A stretch of DNA of 22,998 nucleotides, from the NCBI GenBank assembly GCA_011763485.2, contig JAANSK020252495.1:1-22998 (forward strand), given 5' to 3'. The notes beneath the pieces are model-generated. The model worked only from the letters and a program-made list of their open reading frames with translations, did no database searches and was not told where the DNA came from. This document shows, piece by piece, positions 9,063-18,702 of the stretch (the first letter of the stretch is position 1; each line of letters begins with the position of its first letter). Position numbers and translations under genes: made by a program. This stretch comes from Isoetes engelmannii (Eukaryota > Streptophyta > Lycopodiopsida > Isoetales > Isoetaceae).

Positions 9063-10117
9063 ACAACAGAAAAATCCAAACCAAGAATAAAAGAATCCAA
9101 ATGGATCAAAGATAAAGAATGCAAATGACTAGATCCACATCTATGACAGATAATCTGTCCAAGAAATCGCAAAGATTAACTCTTGCTCAAGATGATATGT
9201 TGAATGGTGTTAACACCAAAAGCAACCAATTCTTGAATAAAAAGCAAACCTTGGCCTAAAATAGATGAATTGAAGATTAACAAGGTCCACAAATCTAATA
9301 GTCCTTATAAGCAAACCAAAACCGCCTAATGCCAACAAATCTTGCAAAAAGAACTTGCAAATCTCATCCCAAGATTCCTCCTATCCAAAACCGGCTAATA
9401 ATTCCAACAAATCTTGCAAAAAGAACTTGCAAATCTCATCCCATAATTCCTCTGATCCTAACTATACCAGGCTTCCAAGAAAGCCTATAGATCAATCTGA
9501 TCCAGCTAAGAGTATGTTTTCAAAAACTTTTAAATCAAAAACGAATTTGCACTTTCTTCTCTCCTGTTGTTAGAACATAATCTTTATATGACGAGAATTG
9601 AAGAAGGATACAATGCATACAAATCATTGCGCATAGAACTGTAGAAGGAACTACTAAACTAGATGTTAACATGGCATTTATACTGACATGCCATGTCACT
9701 AAAATAGACACATCAGCGTGCTTAGACATCATAAGGTTAACAAAGTTTCTCGAAGATCATACGAATTGAAGAGCATTACGAATTTGGGCCCTCCCACATC
9801 ACGTGTAATTATCATAAATAATCATGATTATGCCATCCACACAGAAGGATGATAACAACATGCAAATTATTATGTAACTCTTTACAGCAGTTTCGTTTAG
9901 AACTTGAATATAAAAAATTGCTGAAAGAGTATTTCACTTGTAAAAGGCTGATATCCGAAGGACTCTTCATAGTAGATCCCAGCAACCCTACTTATTGCTG
10001 GTGCAGACTAGTTTATGGCATTATTTAACAGGAACTTGAAATTATAAAATTTGTACAATCATATCCTCAGCTTCAGGTCTCAGCCCTTGAAAGACAGGCA
10101 GTAGCCAGCAAAGTACC
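9063..10117. other. Intergenic stretch between LINE debris and the dehydrogenase gene
   Basis: AT-rich, without a recognisable gene. It holds a tandem duplication (9316-9455). The part just below 10117 must contain the 3' UTR and poly(A) site of the minus-strand dehydrogenase gene, but I cannot place the poly(A) site with confidence. Confidence 0.5.
9316..9455. repeat. Tandem duplication of about 70 bp
   Basis: The unit begins ccaaaaccg at 9316 and again at 9385. The block ccaacaaatcttgcaaaaag and the following 20 bases are repeated at 9332 and 9404. The unit length changes from 69 to 72 through a 3-base insertion (cctaatgcc versus gctaataattcc). Otherwise the two copies are nearly identical, so the duplication is young compared with the surrounding transposon debris. 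Confidence 0.9.
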
Positions 10118-12438
10118 CTATACCAATATAGGACTGCATGGAATCTTCAGCCTTGTAGCAGATTGTGGTTGCAGATCTCCCAAGAGCTGAGGCATATAGC
10201 AAGCCTTATCTTGTGCAATTTCGATGCGCCGCCTGGGATCATACATGTTTTCATCACGTAGAGCTTGCAAAATGGCACTGGTGGCGCACTCTCTGCAATC
10301 AAGTACGTAATTTTGTCAAGTTCCAAATGCTGTAATATAACGAGGCAGTAAGATGAGGCAGAGCTTATCTACGCTGAATATATTTTCTTCCAGTAGAAGA
10401 ATTCTATGTCTAACTTAGTATATAGACAAATTATAAAGTTAAAATGCCAAATTGTTTTCCTATATGGTCCATATATTCCCATTGTTCCAAACAACTAGTC
10501 AATTAACAAGAAAAGAGTCAACACAAATACACATAGTACAGATCAGTAGCCAGGAAAAACCAGCATAAGAGCCCAATACTACCTAGTTATGAGAATCTTG
10601 TATAATGTCTGCAATATAGGGCATAGCTCGATGGGTGGAACGGGTTTATTTCCCTCTGGATGCAGGACACTTAGACTTGGCTGCCGCAACAACTCATGAA
10701 AAGCTTCAATAGCCGAAATGCCCTAGATAACACAATGCACACCAAATTAATATATCCTGTCATTTGAAGACAGAAATCTGATACATAAACTAAAAATGCA
10801 CCTGTATCATTCCTTTCCCTTGAATACTATCACCCATATCTGGATGGAGTTCACCATGTGCAAGCTTTTGTCCGTACCAAGCATTGCGCCCTTTCAGCAA
10901 GGTAACATATGTATCGGCCAGCAAGGGGCCAGCCAAGCGTTCTGGTTCTTCAGCTAGAAAATGAGTGATGTAAATCATCTCTGATGTACAATGTGCAAAG
11001 TATACAGCTTTACTAGTAGCGCTTTCATTTGTCAAAGCTGCAACCATCCCTGTATGCAAACATAAAGTTGACTTCAGAAATGCAAACTCAAAATTTCACA
11101 GAAGCCTTTGTAAGTAGACTTGCTGAAATCATAGGAGGAAAAGCAGATGTTGGATGACACAGTACTAAATTTGTAAGATTACAAACATTTTGAATAATAA
11201 GCCTTCTGAAAAAAATTAGATACAAGTGGATTACTTGTATCATAAGGAATTAAACCAGAATCCTATCCAATCACATATTTCTAGACACTGCAGTGTTTCT
11301 GCTTCAATTAATATGTTGGTTGTTACGAAAGAAATGCATACCTGCACCAATTGCATAAACATTCTTAAGGCCTCCCATCACTTCATGAGTAACAAGATCA
11401 CTGTTGTCCCAAACTGTAAAATGAGGCTGCCTCAAAAACTGAGCTAAGGCCTTTCTCCATTTCTCTGAACCACAAATACGTGCATTTGCATATTCCTTGT
11501 GATAGACTTCTGCAGCAATATTTGGCCCCCCCAGATATAAAACATTGTCAACTGGAACATTTGCTGCCAACATAATTTAGATAGAATAGTTAGGTTTCAT
11601 GAGAGGATAAAAGACCTGGGGCCCATGCATCAAACATAGGGTCTCTTGAATAAAAAACAATTATCAAGTCCTATAATGGTAATCTGTTAAGATAATCTAG
11701 GACCCACATTGTTCCTTAGAACTCAAAAAACAAAGAGTCTGATGGATTAGTTGCTTGCTGAATTAAAAACAAAGAGTCTGATGGATTACTTGCTTGCTGA
11801 ATCATTTGAGTAGGTGTAACAATATGTGGTACTGGCGAAAGAGAAGCTTCGACTCCTTTAGAAAGTGAGATAATAATTGGCATGGACCTTCGTTCTCTCC
11901 AATAACGTCCTATTTCTTCAAAAACAGGTCTAGTTTCGGTAGAAGGCAAGCTGTTAATGATAATATCAGCGTCCCAAACAGCTTCTTGCAGATTGGTTAC
12001 GACTTTCAAAGGGCATAGAGGAGTGTCAAGCATGTTAACACAAAAACCATCTCTTAAAACCTCGTCTGCAAACAGAACTCTGTCACCAAGTCTGGCTTCA
12101 ACATACTTGAGATATGCACATTTGCGAATTAGGCGCCTTAGAACATCCTCCCTTGCATTTATCACTTCAAACAGATGCTCAGCAGCGGGCCTGTCTAATG
12201 TTTTCCCACCTCTTCGCCATAGCCGGATTTGAATTAAATCCCTCATATGCCCATAAGCTTCTTGTAGCATTGCAATGAAAACACTTCCCCAAGCTCCGGC
12301 TCCAATACCAACGATTTTTAGCAGATCGTCATCCCCTTTTCCCAAAAGCTTCCTAATCTCTAAAACCTTCTCCTGATACAGAACATAGCCATTGCAATGC
12401 CCATTCTCCATAGCTTTTTGTGACATTGGCGGACTCAT
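10118..12438 (-). CDS. GPDHC1: NAD-dependent glycerol-3-phosphate dehydrogenase, cytosolic type (five exons)
   Basis: The enzyme interconverts dihydroxyacetone phosphate and glycerol 3-phosphate with NAD(H), feeding glycerolipid synthesis and redox shuttling in the cytosol. Coding exons on the minus strand are 12438-11790, 11563-11342, 11049-10802, 10722-10583 and 10292-10118 (stop TAG). All introns are GT/AG, with sizes 226, 292, 79 and 290, and phases match. The joined frame is 1,434 bases, or 477 residues, close to the plant family. The Rossmann loop GIGAGAWGS is at 44-52. Probable active-site residues by family comparison are Lys194 (SLSKGVE), Lys283 ([12 protein letters not shown]), Asp336, Thr340 and Arg345-Asn346 (KGRNAWYG). 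There is no obvious transit peptide. The start is the first Met after an in-frame stop; Met5 is an alternative. The last 25 or so residues look divergent. The symbol follows the Arabidopsis homologue; orthology is inferred. Confidence 0.93.
11725..11802. repeat. 39-bp tandem duplication across the intron 1 donor of the dehydrogenase gene
   Basis: The sequence with caaagagtctgatggatta and ttgcttgctgaat occurs twice, with caaag at 11731 and 11770, a period of 39. The copy next to exon 1 carries the working donor, CAA|GTAATCC on the minus strand (GT at 11789-11788). In the second copy the same site reads CAACTAATCC, so its GT is lost by one substitution. Only the exon-proximal donor can therefore be used. 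Confidence 0.9.
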
Positions 12439-12770
12439 CTGCTTGTTAGGATTGGATAGGAATGCTATCCGGTAATCCGATCGAGTTAAAGGCTATTTCC
12501 TGCCATTGCAATTGCATGTTACATGCAAAAGCAGACCTGCTTCAATTCAGAACCAGATTCTGAACAGAATAAAAGCGGTGATCAAACATGCAGGGCACCT
12601 CATCCACACCAACGCATTTTGCACATCAACTTCAATTTCACTTATCCAACTAAACCACACCGAAAAATCGTCAAAGGGAATACTACCGTCCAGATTTTGC
12701 TCCTAGATTGACGACCCAACAGGGCATTACGGCGAGCGTTTTGGAGGCAGAGGTTTGAGAGCTACTGAAG
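12439..12770 (-). promoter_or_regulatory. Upstream leader of the dehydrogenase gene, possible 5'-UTR intron
   Basis: Immediately before the start codon the minus strand reads tcctaacaagcag|ATG, which is a plausible branch point (ctaac) and acceptor. The coding exon may thus be preceded by a 5'-UTR intron. Candidate donors such as gcag|gtctgc lie upstream but cannot be chosen by eye. No TATA box was identified with confidence. Confidence 0.35.
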
Positions 12771-13098
12771 GCATTAAACACCCACCAACAATGCCAGCCA
12801 GGCTTCCCAACTGTGTATTTCCAAGGGTGTGTTATAAACTAGGATATGAAGATATCAAGTGGGATTCTAAGACCTACACCACCTGTACAAAGGTTCGGCA
12901 TATAATTGCATTGCATCTGTTGCATGTCTACATCAATGAGGCACTTCTTTCTTTGTTTATGAACCATGAAATCTAATTCTTTCTTTGTTTATGAACCATG
13001 AAATCTAATTCTAAAGCAAGGGACTTGCTTGTATGAAATCCTCTTTCATGGTGCTTGTAGACTAGGATCTCTATGCTCTTTCTTCCATTGAATATAAA
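12771..13098. other. Intergenic stretch upstream of the dehydrogenase gene
   Basis: Nothing recognised here except the 32-bp tandem duplication at 12945-13008. The minus-strand promoter of the dehydrogenase gene may extend into it. Confidence 0.4.
12945..13008. repeat. Perfect 32-bp tandem duplication
   Basis: The unit starts ttctttctttgtttatgaac and ends ccatgaaatctaa; it occurs at 12945-12976 and 12977-13008 with no mismatch. No function is evident; recent replication slippage is the simplest origin. Confidence 0.95.
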
Positions 13099-13202
13099 TA
13101 GATTGGGAAATTTTAGAATTGAATTGAGTTTTATCGTCCTAGGATACCAATAGATTGGGAAGTTTTAGAATTGAATTGAGTTTTATCGTCCTAGGATACC
13201 AA
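13099..13202. repeat. 52-bp tandem duplication containing a LINE 3' end
   Basis: Two copies (13099-13150 and 13151-13202) differ at one position. Each contains gaattgaattgagttttatc and cctaggataccaata, which is the terminal core plus short-unit tail of the LINEs in this window, on the minus strand. The duplication therefore arose after the LINE inserted. Confidence 0.85.
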
Positions 13203-13240
13203 TAAGCCTATATGACCCAAACAAAGAAAGTAAGACCATC
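13151..13240 (-). mobile_element. LINE 3' end, severely 5'-truncated
   Basis: On the minus strand this carries the LINE terminal core (gacccaaacaaagaaag on +, next to cctatatg and ttttatcgtcc) and an aattg-type tail. Nothing of the 3' UTR beyond about 90 bases is recognisable. Its end was copied again in the adjacent 52-bp tandem duplication. Confidence 0.65.
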
Positions 13241-13589
13241 GCCAATGGACCAATAGGAAATGCTATGAATGCGTTTGCTCTCATTTCGATCCTTCTAGAT
13301 GAAGTGTCTAGCAAACTCACTTTAGGACAGCCCCTAAATGCAAGCCTGAATTCCGTCAGGCTTTTGAGCTCGACCCACTCACTTCATAAATGTATGGCTA
13401 CAGAACCATTTTGTTATGGCTTCCTTGCTCGTGGTCCCATAAGATTTTCTTTACAAGGGACCCATATCTTAGAGCAAACATTATTAAACTAGCTATATTC
13501 TAATATATTGGTATGTACATATGAACCTTAAATGTAGATAGATAGAAAGAAGGATGCTATGATAGGGGTAATGTTCTATTCTATTCTTG
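13241..13589. other. Intergenic stretch
   Basis: No gene or known repeat recognised. There is a short ctattctattc run near 13575 that resembles a LINE tail unit, but no LINE core precedes it. Confidence 0.4.
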
Positions 13590-13686
13590 TAGGACCTTTC
13601 TTGGGGTAAGGGCTTGGCGAGCCCGTTACGATGAGTCATGCCCGCACCCTAGGGCGAGCCATGCCCGCACCCCAAGAAATGTCCTA
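13590..13686. repeat. GC-rich hairpin element with internal direct repeats
   Basis: The arms taggacctttcttggggt (13590-13607) and accccaagaaatgtccta (13669-13686) are inverted repeats of 18 bases with one mismatch. Inside lie a small perfect stem, gggct/agccc (13610-13614 and 13620-13624), and an 18-base direct repeat with period 23: gagtcatgcccgcaccct at 13633 and gagccatgcccgcacccc at 13656. It may be a small non-autonomous DNA element or a piece of one. Confidence 0.75.
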
Positions 13687-13706
13687 GAAGGGAACACTCA
13701 CCCTAT

Positions 13707-13864
13707 GTAATGTTAGGGTGGAGGTAATTATGCGATGATGTGGCCTAAAATACACTCACCACGTGACATTGGCAATAGGAATTGCACCTTGAATGCACCA
13801 CAAGACATTACAAGAAATAATATAGGTATGAAATTGACAATAATTGCCTCCACCCTAACATTAC
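13707..13864. mobile_element. MITE-like 158-bp inverted-repeat element
   Basis: The left arm gtaatgttagggtggagg and following taatta (13707-13730) is complementary to the right arm taattgcctcc-accctaacattac (13841-13864), with one mismatch over about 24 bases. Total length is 158 bases with no coding capacity, as in a miniature inverted-repeat transposon. No clear target-site duplication is visible, so the superfamily cannot be assigned. It lies 20 bases from the preceding hairpin, and both may belong to one larger element. Confidence 0.65.
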
Positions 13865-13989
13865 GATATTGTTGTAAATACATTTCCCTTGCTTTCTTGG
13901 TTGCCCATGCACAAGTTGGTCTTGATCTGTAATAAACACTAATACTTTTTCCCTTATGTTCCTTTCTCCAATGTTCTGATACATGTCAA

Positions 13990-14572
13990 GATAGCACACT
14001 ATTGGCAGCAGGTCAATCCTATGCTCGCCGGAGGCCTGCACCACTACATGTGCATCCATTTGCCCATGAAGAAGCACAGACTGATAGCTTCTATCTGCAC
14101 GGGTGCACATCACCTCCGCATTGAGACAGGCCGATGGACTCGAGAGGCACGCGAGGACAAGATTTGTCAGTGTTGCCAGCAGGGTGCCATTGAGGATGAA
14201 TGCCATGTTCTTCAAACCTACCCGGCATACACTCATATCCGGACACGGTATGTTTAGTTGGTTCTGCCTGGCCAACTGCTGCATGTGTTATTGGACACGA
14301 CCTCCGTGGGTTTGTTGGGATCATATCTTCAAGAGGTCATGGATGTATGAATTCAGCTGTGCTCTTTGATACGGTATTGAATTGTGTTACACGAGTGTAC
14401 AAATCACCAGCATACTTATTACTGCTAAGGGTTTTCCCTCGAAAGGGCAGGGCTTTTTTAATCCTGACAGTAATATGCGTGCTGCTCTCTCTTTGTTTGG
14501 GTCCCATAGGTCAATTGCTCTCCGTGGACGATAAAAAATATAGTTTATCGTATTCTATTCTATTCTATTCGA
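13990..14572 (+). mobile_element. LINE 3' fragment: ORF2 C-terminus, 3' UTR and attct tail
   Basis: One frame from about 13993 reads NPMLAGGLHHYMCIHLPMKK, then HHLRIETGRW, then KICQCCQQGAIEDECHVL. This is the Cys/His-rich C-terminal region of LINE ORF2, with the usual last Cys of the CP pair changed to Tyr (TYPAYTHIR). A TAG follows RYV near 14257; the frame then continues as LVLPGQLLHVLLDTTSVGLL to the normal stop at 14348-14350. The 3' UTR with actgctaagggttttccctc and gggtcccataggtcaattgc ends at about 14550, followed by an attct-unit tail (14551-14570). It is 5'-truncated and inactive. Confidence 0.85.
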
Positions 14573-14737
14573 TTTGTTAAGTTTGGCAAACCTTTGAGAT
14601 GTCACATGCATATAATATTCCTCATATCCAATATTAACGCTTGAATCTTGACGAAATTGGGACACATGGTAATTACTCTTGTGACCACAACATAAACGTA
14701 GAACGTTACAATAAGCATCAATTTGATATCTAAAGAT

Positions 14738-14801
14738 GAATAAAATAGAATAGATTTTTTATTGTCCACGAAGACCAATAGGCCATGGGACCTATACAAC
14801 A
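14738..14801 (-). mobile_element. LINE 3' end with aatag tail
   Basis: On + the sequence aataaaatagaatag precedes ttttttattgtccacgaaga and ccaataggccatgggacc, which is the reverse of the LINE terminal core. Only about 50 bases of the element remain. It faces the + LINE fragment ending at 14572, so the two lie tail to tail. Confidence 0.75.
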
Positions 14802-14975
14802 CTAAAGAGTTTTGCTCAGGGGAAACGCCCTGGTGCTGACGATCTTCCCCAGTGTTTTATCTAAAATTCTTAAATGTCATTAAACATAATCTATTGTTTC
14901 TTTTTTATTTTTTGAAGGACCAGCGGAACTACTTAAGAGTTCCGCTCAAGGGAAAACCCTTGGTCTTGATCTCGG
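14801..14975. repeat. Pair of diverged direct repeats flanking a dispersed repeat
   Basis: The block actaaagagttttgctcagg (from 14803) recurs, diverged, as acttaagagttccgctcaag (from about 14931), an offset of about 128 bases; the similarity runs about 45 bases. Between them, 14840-14935 resembles 19896-19990: both contain atgtcattaaaca and ttgaaggacca, then aactactt. This is therefore a dispersed repeat of unknown type. Confidence 0.6.
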
Positions 14976-16199
14976 GGGGTGCAGCTAATGTAAAGTCTAT
15001 ATGGCATGTGCGTGCACAGGGTTAAAGAAAAAGGCCCTTATATGACTAAAAAACTAGGAAAAAAACCCCCTATACAGAATTTTTTAGAAACTCTAGATGC
15101 ATCCTTTGCCATATATGTACACCTAGTTCTATAAATTCCTCCAAACCCCCTACCATATTTGTAGAATTAATTATCTAAATTCAACCTGGCCCCTTACCAT
15201 ATTTCTTTTCATAATTCCAGTAATCTTCACCTACAAGCCGCCACAAGCCCGTCTACAAGTGTCCCTCAATCAATGTGTATATAGTTGACTATTTGAGTGA
15301 TCGAGTTGAGTGTTAAGTAGGTATGATGTGACAAAAACTTGGAGACAACTAGCAGTAGGCCGGTAGAATGGGTCTGGGAGAAGGGGAGGATGGGTTTGGG
15401 GAGAGAGTTTAACGTCGCTGTATATATTAATTCCTTCTCTAATGATACTATATTCACACATATCCCAAATTCATATGATTTTATTCTGAATGAAGACTCT
15501 TATTATTTGCTTGCATGACACAAACAATGATTGACATTACAAATCCACAAAACTACAATGTTAAATGAGGTGTTGCCACACGGTGGATTGCCCTCGGTGC
15601 CTCGTGGGTGGATGTGTATTAATGTTTTTTGCTTTGTCGCAAAAACAAGGAAAAGTTCCGTGGCGAACTTACTGTTTTCAATGACTTCCATCTGTTGCTT
15701 TAAGTAATATACCTCTCTTAGAGGGTAATCTAGTGCAGTCTATGGGTCTATACAAGTATAAATTAATCTGTAGAAACATCGAGGGTAGAAAGCACCAAGG
15801 AGTTTGAAAGCATCGAGGTGTTTAGAAAGCATTAAGAAGTTTAGATCTGATTGTTTCACACACGGGATATAGCCAGTAAGTTCCCACAATCCTTTTTAGG
15901 CATTTTTAGTTTTAGATGGTAATATCTTTAAATCAAATAAAAATGATTGCATTGGTTATAGTTAGTTCTTCATGGCTTGATAACAATTCTCCATTATATG
16001 TTACTAGTGTTTTATTTTGCCTCCCTTTTTTTTTCCAATTACATATTGCATATTTTATTTTGCCATATTGCATTGCCCTATGCAAGAAGGATTGATTCTG
16101 AAGAAATAGTAGAGTACAAAGAAAGACCTCACTTGGTTGTATTGGAGAAATAAACAATGCTATATCAGATTTTCAACATGCACTTTAGAAGTGCACAAA
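14976..16199. other. Intergenic stretch without a recognised gene
   Basis: No conserved frame was found. The only structure seen is a short degenerate tandem repeat at 15787-15842: about three units of 18-19 bases of the type gaaagcaccaaggagttt, with a weaker partial unit before it near 15772. The part near 15560-15670 is more GC-rich and ends in ggaaaagttccgtggcgaac. It might belong to an LTR element, but no paired terminal repeat or tRNA primer site was seen. Confidence 0.45.
15787..15842. repeat. Short degenerate tandem repeat, 18-19-bp unit
   Basis: Consecutive units are agaaagcaccaaggagttt (15787), gaaagcatcgaggtgttt (15806) and agaaagcattaagaagttt (15824). Non-coding as far as can be seen. 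Confidence 0.75.
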
Positions 16200-16412
16200 A
16201 AGGAGAGAAATCTTGGATCGAACCCTAGAAGTGGTACCAGGAGGTAGAGGGCGCTTTTCATTCTTGCATCTCCTCTCAATCATCCATCTTACAACCTCAA
16301 GGATCAAGCTTATCAATCCAAGGCTCGCAATAACTCCAATGTATGCATCCCTATATTTCCTTAGAGGCTGCAGTATGTGAATGCCTTCAAATACGTTGAT
16401 TATAATCATCAT
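16200..16412 (-). pseudogene. Cytochrome P450-like N-terminal anchor, fragment
   Basis: The frame from the Met at 16412 gives a hydrophobic segment (AYIGVIASLGLISLILEVV), then a basic patch (ERRCKNEKR), then PLPPG. The order of membrane anchor, basic linker and proline-rich hinge is the N-terminal signature of plant microsomal P450 enzymes. After PPG the sequence (TTSRVRSK) no longer fits, and no I-helix, ExxR or haem-binding Cys motif was found nearby. It is therefore at best a first-exon fragment. With such a short match, another membrane protein or chance cannot be excluded. It lies just downstream of the BRUTUS-like relic on the same strand. Confidence 0.35.
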
Positions 16413-16732
16413 CAGTATTGCCTACTTAATAGAATGATGATACACATTCTAATACTTTCTAATCTCATGATTTTTCTTGGGTTGAAGCAGCAATGAACGT
16501 ACCTGCATCATTTAGTGTATAAATTGAAGAAAAATGAAGAAAACACTACAGGTTATGCGAAAGAATTCAAGAAAACGAGATGCGTGGTTAATTACTTGCA
16601 AAGATGAAAATGGCAATACATGCTTGTAATAGACGACACTGAATTAGGATGCCAATTTTAATCCTGTGGCCCAGCCTACTACACCTAAGATATATATAAC
16701 CAAAACTCTGGCAGATGGCGTGAATGTAAAAC

Positions 16733-17599
16733 CAAGACAATGAGAAGCAAGAACAACCTCAAACTCTTCATGCTGAAGATGCTGCTCGATTGTCTCTACT
16801 ATTGACTGTGCTTGTGTACCAACTTGCTTCTAAACTACATGGCACTGGAGCCACCATGCAGCGGAAGTTCTAAATAAACATCATGAAAAGTTGCTTCTAT
16901 TTGGCATGATCAGCAACACATGAGACTTGTTGCTTTACCTTCTGACATATTGCTGGAAACACGACCTTGTCCTCTGCATTGCTGCTAATAGGAAGCAATG
17001 AGTTTGCATTCAACAGCATGACATGCTATTGAGAAATAAAGAAAACCATTATACCTATGAAAGAGCCAGATTTTGACAAGAAACTGAAGATGTTTGCCAA
17101 AGTATCTTAACATTGATAGGTTGGGCCTTTCTGCCTGCTTGGATTCTATGTGCCCCTCAGCAAATTTCTTCAGCTATTTTCTAATTGCATTATGCCAACA
17201 CAACAATCCATCGATAGAGAACGCCAAAAACCACCATGAGTTGAAAGATGATCGAAAACTTCATGCACATTGTCTATACTCATTTATGCAACTATTATCC
17301 AGTAGTAGATAATCTGTACAGCCGCTTGACACTCTCCAATCCACCAATGTACTTTGTTCTTTTAGCCAGTCAAAAAACACCTGAACAATTTCAATTCTTT
17401 CATTCGCAATCCAACAAAAGGAAAAATATACATAAATGCCAACAATAGCCTAATCAACTGTTGAAGTAGTTTCTCCCCAGGAACTATATTAGGCATGCCC
17501 GCTTGCGTAAGGGATGATGATAACAATATGAGAAACTTTTCCAGGAGGTTGACAGATAAACTGCCACACCAATGAGGCTTGCTCGTCTTCTGTGAAATG
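16733..17599 (-). pseudogene. BRUTUS-like hemerythrin E3 ligase, partial and broken
   Basis: BRUTUS proteins are iron-binding E3 ligases that control iron-deficiency signalling; they have repeated hemerythrin domains, then zinc fingers and a RING. Several exon remnants are colinear with the family. 17599-17460 follows an acceptor (atgtag) and reads HFTEDEQASLVWQFICQPPG, then, after a frame change, LLSSSLT and IVPGEKLLQQ. 17380 onward, after ttcag, reads VFFDWLKEQ. 16984-16939 has clean splice ends and reads SNAEDKVVFPAICQK, a hemerythrin helix motif. 16869-16733 starts NFRCMV and, after a frameshift, gives TQAQSIVETIEQHLQHEEFE. The donor after LLQQ is damaged. Zinc-finger and RING parts are absent, and so is the N-terminus. 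Retained introns argue for a genomic fragment, not a retrocopy. Non-functional. Confidence 0.6.
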
Positions 17600-18049
17600 C
17601 TACATAAGTAATGGCAGAACCTTAACAAAGACAAAGTAATGCTTCAGATAACTTTGTTGCTAATGGATGACCAAAATTTTTAAGCATACATGCAACAACC
17701 CACGCAACACAACATTAAACTTTGTTATCATCCTTTCCTGAACTTTGAATTTGGGCTGACATCTTGAACTTATTATTGACATGTACATTATTAAAACATT
17801 TTAGTGAAATATGGGTGTGTCCTGGGCTTCTGGAGACATCCGACCAGGGATTGTTACCACGGGTCCTTCTAACAATAGCCCCAAATCAGTGTGACAAAAG
17901 ACAGAAGTACCAGAAGACCATTTGGTAACTGGGTAATATTCTGATTTTATAGAAAAATCGAGGGGTATAGATCTTAATGTTACTACCATGTTAGCTCACA
18001 AACTAGTATACTAAGGAACTAACACAGAGTAATTATAAGGACCATTATC
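17600..18049. other. Stretch between two gene relics
   Basis: No conserved frame seen. It could hold decayed upstream exons or introns of the BRUTUS-like relic, but nothing upstream of the HFTEDEQ exon matched that family. Confidence 0.4.
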
Positions 18050-18702
18050 CATAATCACCTTGTCTGCATTTAGATTTTCTGAATGCATTTGCAGAAATAG
18101 CGACATGGCTGCTTCATGATATCCACTGAGAGTGTGTACAATAATCATGGCATTCCATACTACCAGATTTTGATGCTTCATTTTCTTGAACACAAGGTGC
18201 GCGTCTTCAAGGCTCTTGCACCAGCCATAAATGTTAATAAGTGCAATTGCTAAAACAAGATGGCATTCTTATTCCCTCTTGGCAATGCTTGCGTGTACAT
18301 TTATCTTGAATTACTGCCTTTAATGCAACACATGGCATCAAGCATGCTAACAAAGGTGATCTTGTTAGGCATCAACTCTTCAACGCTGCAACCCAATATA
18401 AAGATCAAACGCACCCAGTGCATAATTGTTTTGAGCATGGGCTGTGATAACGATGTCCAAGAAATAACGTTTCATTCCTTTGTGATGTCAAACATCAAAA
18501 CTGTTGTGTTAAGGGTCTTGCATTTGCCATACATACTAATAAGAGCAGTCCCAATAAAAACATCCATCTGGCATTCATTATCAATAATCTGGAACTGAAT
18601 AAACTTGGCTGGAGATTGAACTGGATTGACTACATTCGAGTTGCTTAGTATTCCACCAAAAAGAATCATCTTTTCCATATAAGTTGAAGATCCCAAATGC
18701 AT
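18050..18702 (-). pseudogene. Pentatricopeptide repeat (PPR) protein, broken fragment
   Basis: PPR proteins bind organellar RNAs and act in editing, splicing or stability. Read on the minus strand, 18645-18480 gives QMDVFIGTALISMYGKCKTL and VLMFDITKE. After a stop, NVISW follows. Another frame near 18390-18320 gives LMPNKITFVSMLDAMC. A third, open from 18250 to about 18050, gives ALINIYGWCKSLEDAHLVF, KKMKHQNLVVWNAMI and AAMSLFLQMHSENLNADKV. These are successive PPR units of the P-L-S class (alternating ALI-MYGKC, VVWNAMI and PNKITF-type blocks). Stops and frameshifts separate them, and no start, E or DYW domain is visible. Possible weak traces of another repeat lie up to 18866 (LLNFLMIYGCKEEHDA). 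Confidence 0.75.

Noticed and set aside
11716-11790. Continuation of dehydrogenase exon 1 as a 240-residue protein
   Set aside because: The extra residues come from intron 1. A good donor at 11789-11788 joins in phase to the next exon and restores the family sequence.
11957-12232. 91-codon ORF on + inside the dehydrogenase gene
   Set aside because: Antisense shadow of the conserved exon 1.
13265-13492. 75-codon ORF on +
   Set aside because: No motif, no splice context and no similarity I recognise; short enough to be chance.
15560-15690. Part of an LTR retrotransposon
   Set aside because: Only a vague resemblance; no second LTR, no TG/CA ends with a target duplication, no primer binding site and no gag-pol frame.
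15787-15842. CRISPR-like array
   Set aside because: Units are adjacent with no spacers, degenerate, and the context is a plant nuclear genome.
15344-16010. Helitron 3' end (CTAGT on the minus strand near 15348 and 16004) for the gene-fragment cluster
   Set aside because: The pentamer is common by chance, and no convincing hairpin precedes either site.
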